A stretch of DNA of 24,156 nt. It comes from a virus. Made by a program: the position numbers and the translations under genes. This document shows, piece after piece, positions 22,737-24,156 of the stretch. The notes under the pieces are model-generated. The model was not told where the DNA came from, did no database searches, and was given only the letters and a program-made list of their open reading frames with translations. Location: positions 1 through 24,156 of the IMG/VR virus record IMGVR_UViG_3300042691_000027. The stretch is one strand, 5' to 3'. Within the stretch, counting starts at the first letter, position 1. Every line of letters starts with the position of its first letter.

Positions 22737-22760
22737 AAAAAAGGGGGCCGAAGCCCCCTT
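22737..22760 (-). terminator. Intrinsic terminator with UUCG tetraloop after the capsid genes
   Basis: On the minus strand an 8-bp perfect stem, AAGGGGGC/GCCCCCTT, closes a TTCG loop (22749-22752) and runs into six T residues (22737-22742). It starts 4 nt after the stop of the gene at 22765-23244. The C(UUCG)G loop is exceptionally stable in RNA. It probably reduces transcription past the capsid genes or protects the 3' end of the capsid message. Confidence 0.85.
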
Positions 22761-22764
22761 GGTC

Positions 22765-23244
22765 TTACGATGCGTCAGCAACCAAAGCCCAGATACGAAC
22801 AACAGCGACGTTAATCGCGTTGTTGTTTAGGGTAATGTCGATGGTGTCAGCAGCCGAATAGTACTTGCCATTGCTGTAACCAGCGATGGTGTTAGGTGTA
22901 CCTTCGGTCAAAGCCAAAGCCATAACGCCAGAAGCAACGCTGTTCAAGTCAACATCGTTCAGGTAGCCGTCAGCATCGCTGCCGTCACCCAAATCGAAAG
23001 TTGCAGTCGCACCTTCAGCAGTGGTTACATCGTAACCAACACGCATCACGAGCGATTTAGCAGGTACAGGAATCACTTCCAGAACGTCACCAGAAGCCAG
23101 AGCAGTAGCACCAGCGGCACTACGCGCAGTAGCAATCTTAGCGAAGTCAAGAGTAACTTCCATACGAGTTACTTTGGTTAGACCATCAGCACGCAGAGCG
23201 GCTGAACCCTTGTTAAAACCGTACGAGTCGGTATAAGTTGCCAT
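22765..23244 (-). CDS. Probable capsid accessory / decoration protein (159 aa)
   Basis: 159 residues with an AGGAG ribosome site (23252-23256). It starts MATYTDSYGFNKGSAALRAD, then has strands (TRMEVTLDFAKIA, DVLEVIPVPAKSLVMRVGYD), an Asp-rich loop (TFDLGDGSDADGYLNDVDLN) and a final beta part (DTIDITLNNNAINVAVVRIW). The beta-rich profile and the place directly after the major capsid gene fit a decoration or head-stabilising protein. I know of no precise family name. Hairpins with UUCG loops stand on both sides. Confidence 0.62.
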   Translation of the reverse strand: MATYTDSYGFNKGSAALRADGLTKVTRMEVTLDFAKIATARSAAGATALASGDVLEVIPVPAKSLVMRVGYDVTTAEGATATFDLGDGSDADGYLNDVDLNSVASGVMALALTEGTPNTIAGYSNGKYYSAADTIDITLNNNAINVAVVRIWALVADAS

Positions 23245-23269
23245 TTCAAATCTCCTAAAAAGTTACGAG

Positions 23270-23287
23270 GGAGGGCCGAAGCCCTCC
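23270..23287 (-). terminator. UUCG hairpin after the major capsid gene (weak terminator or processing/stability stem)
   Basis: A 7-bp perfect stem (GGAGGGC/GCCCTCC) with a TTCG loop lies 6 nt after the capsid stop. The T-run (23257-23261) begins 8 nt after the stem, too far for a strong terminator. A partial terminator or an RNA-stabilising 3' stem is more likely. Confidence 0.6.
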
Positions 23288-23293
23288 GACTGA

Positions 23294-24156
23294 TTACGAC
23301 AGAGTAACAATACCTTGAGCCAAAGCCTCAGGTTTCACCACTTGGTAGCCGTAAACTTGCAGGCCACGGATGATGTTGCCGAAGGTAGACTCAGCGCGGA
23401 TAGACTCCATCTCAGTCATCTGAGAGGCAAAAGTAAAGCCCATCTTATGACCAGCGATGATGCTGAACTTACCGCTTGCATTGTTGAGGTTGTGGCTCAT
23501 GTAGACGGTGAAGCGGTCAATCATACCGAGACGACCGTTACGGATAACAGACACACTGTCACCAGTCAAAGAAGCGTCCTTGAGGTCAGACTTCTTAATC
23601 AAACCAGCCATCTTGGCAGGAATGACGATGAAGCGGTCGCTCTCAGGAGCATTTGCTTCGTCAAGAACAGTACCGATGTCAACGATGTACTCAAGCACGT
23701 TGGTCTTGGAAACAGCAATTGGAGAACCAGTTGTGCCAAGGTCAATGTTGCCAGAGATACGGCCTGCGGTCGCACCCTTATTCAGGGAAGAAATACCGGG
23801 CAGAATGTCAGTCAACACGCGCTGGTCAATCTTAATCTTCATACGCTCAGAAGCGTCTTTAGACCAAGTGTCCATGAGGTTGATGTCAGCCTGAACCTTG
23901 TCCACATCGTCTTCGATACAGGCGAAGTACTCGCCCTTGTCGATAACAAGCTGGAGCTTAGGCTTGTCAGGGCTTTCAACGCTTAGCGTCTGGCCTTTGA
24001 CATAGGTTTTGATGGTGATTTCAGGGGTGGTACGGATGTTAACCGTGTCACCCATACGACGAATCTCACCTTCGTAGTTGGTATTAGAGATTGCTGCGAG
24101 CACGGTGGCATCGTAGAAATTCTCAATCAGTTTACCCGACCAAATTTCGGGAATGA
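23294..24156 (-). CDS. Major capsid protein, HK97-fold, partial at 5' end
   Basis: The visible part is 286 residues, and the frame stays open to the right edge, so the true start lies outside. Reading from the edge gives IPEIWSGKLIENFYDATVLA, a capsid N-arm signature. An internal GTG at 24103 is therefore not the start. Later blocks are GDTVNIRTTPEITIKTYVKG, KLQLVIDKGEYFACIEDDVD, and a C-terminal region with IAGHKMGFTFASQMTEMESI and IRGLQVYGYQVVKPEALAQG. These match HK97-fold coat proteins of podovirus-like environmental phages. It forms the icosahedral shell. Confidence 0.88.
   Translation of the reverse strand, partial: IPEIWSGKLIENFYDATVLAAISNTNYEGEIRRMGDTVNIRTTPEITIKTYVKGQTLSVESPDKPKLQLVIDKGEYFACIEDDVDKVQADINLMDTWSKDASERMKIKIDQRVLTDILPGISSLNKGATAGRISGNIDLGTTGSPIAVSKTNVLEYIVDIGTVLDEANAPESDRFIVIPAKMAGLIKKSDLKDASLTGDSVSVIRNGRLGMIDRFTVYMSHNLNNASGKFSIIAGHKMGFTFASQMTEMESIRAESTFGNIIRGLQVYGYQVVKPEALAQGIVTLS

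Noticed and set aside
24101-24103. GTG as the start of the major capsid protein
   Set aside because: The frame continues upstream to the window edge with capsid-like sequence (IPEIWSGKLIENFYDATV), so the gene is truncated by the window.
1-24156. CRISPR arrays, tRNA genes, insertion sequences, attachment sites, defence systems
   Set aside because: Reading both strands I saw no regularly spaced direct repeats, cloverleaf-like gene, transposase or integrase; nearly every base belongs to a structural or lysis gene.

Overview
The window is a gene-dense late (virion and lysis) module of a tailed double-stranded DNA phage, class Caudoviricetes. Every gene I accept lies on the minus strand, so transcription runs from position 24156 down to 1. 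Genes are packed with 1-nt TAATG or 4-nt ATGA stop/start overlaps or gaps of usually fewer than 25 nt. No stretch over 50 nt is free of genes. I see no tRNA, rRNA, integrase, insertion sequence or CRISPR array. A gp14/gp15/gp16-like ejection set, a GNAT-like gp13 analogue and a nozzle-like protein suggest a podovirus infecting a Gram-negative host, probably aquatic. The host itself cannot be read from the sequence.

In transcription order, the first region (24156-21475) carries the major capsid protein, which enters from outside the window, a probable capsid accessory protein, a strong terminator-like hairpin, a small virion-type protein, three small very basic proteins and one acidic one. The next region (21478-15628) carries two head-tail adaptor-like proteins, a small beta-sandwich protein resembling baseplate upper protein N-termini, a highly repetitive Asp-rich fibre, a short tail-type protein, and two tail fibres sharing one N-terminal module with a small assembly-type gene between them. 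The lysis region (15613-13665) holds small genes, a one-helix membrane protein, a Cys-rich mini-protein, a membrane/coiled-coil protein, a 3TM-type holin and an M15-type endolysin.

The last region (13662-1) carries an 873-aa nozzle-like protein with three copies of a small beta domain, two accessory virion proteins, a GNAT-like protein, and three large proteins likely to form the genome-ejection apparatus: a Gly/Ala-rich membrane-active protein, a protein with a muralytic domain, and a giant protein of more than 1745 residues that runs off the left edge.

The giant gene holds the most unusual content. It has three MORN repeats, then a Gln/Gly/Lys-rich linker, then a putative zincin-like motif pair (HETLGH and EEVLAD). 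Nested out of frame inside the linker DNA is a 60-codon gene with its own perfect Shine-Dalgarno sequence. Its product looks like a widespread small phage protein family, so this appears to be a case of overprinting.
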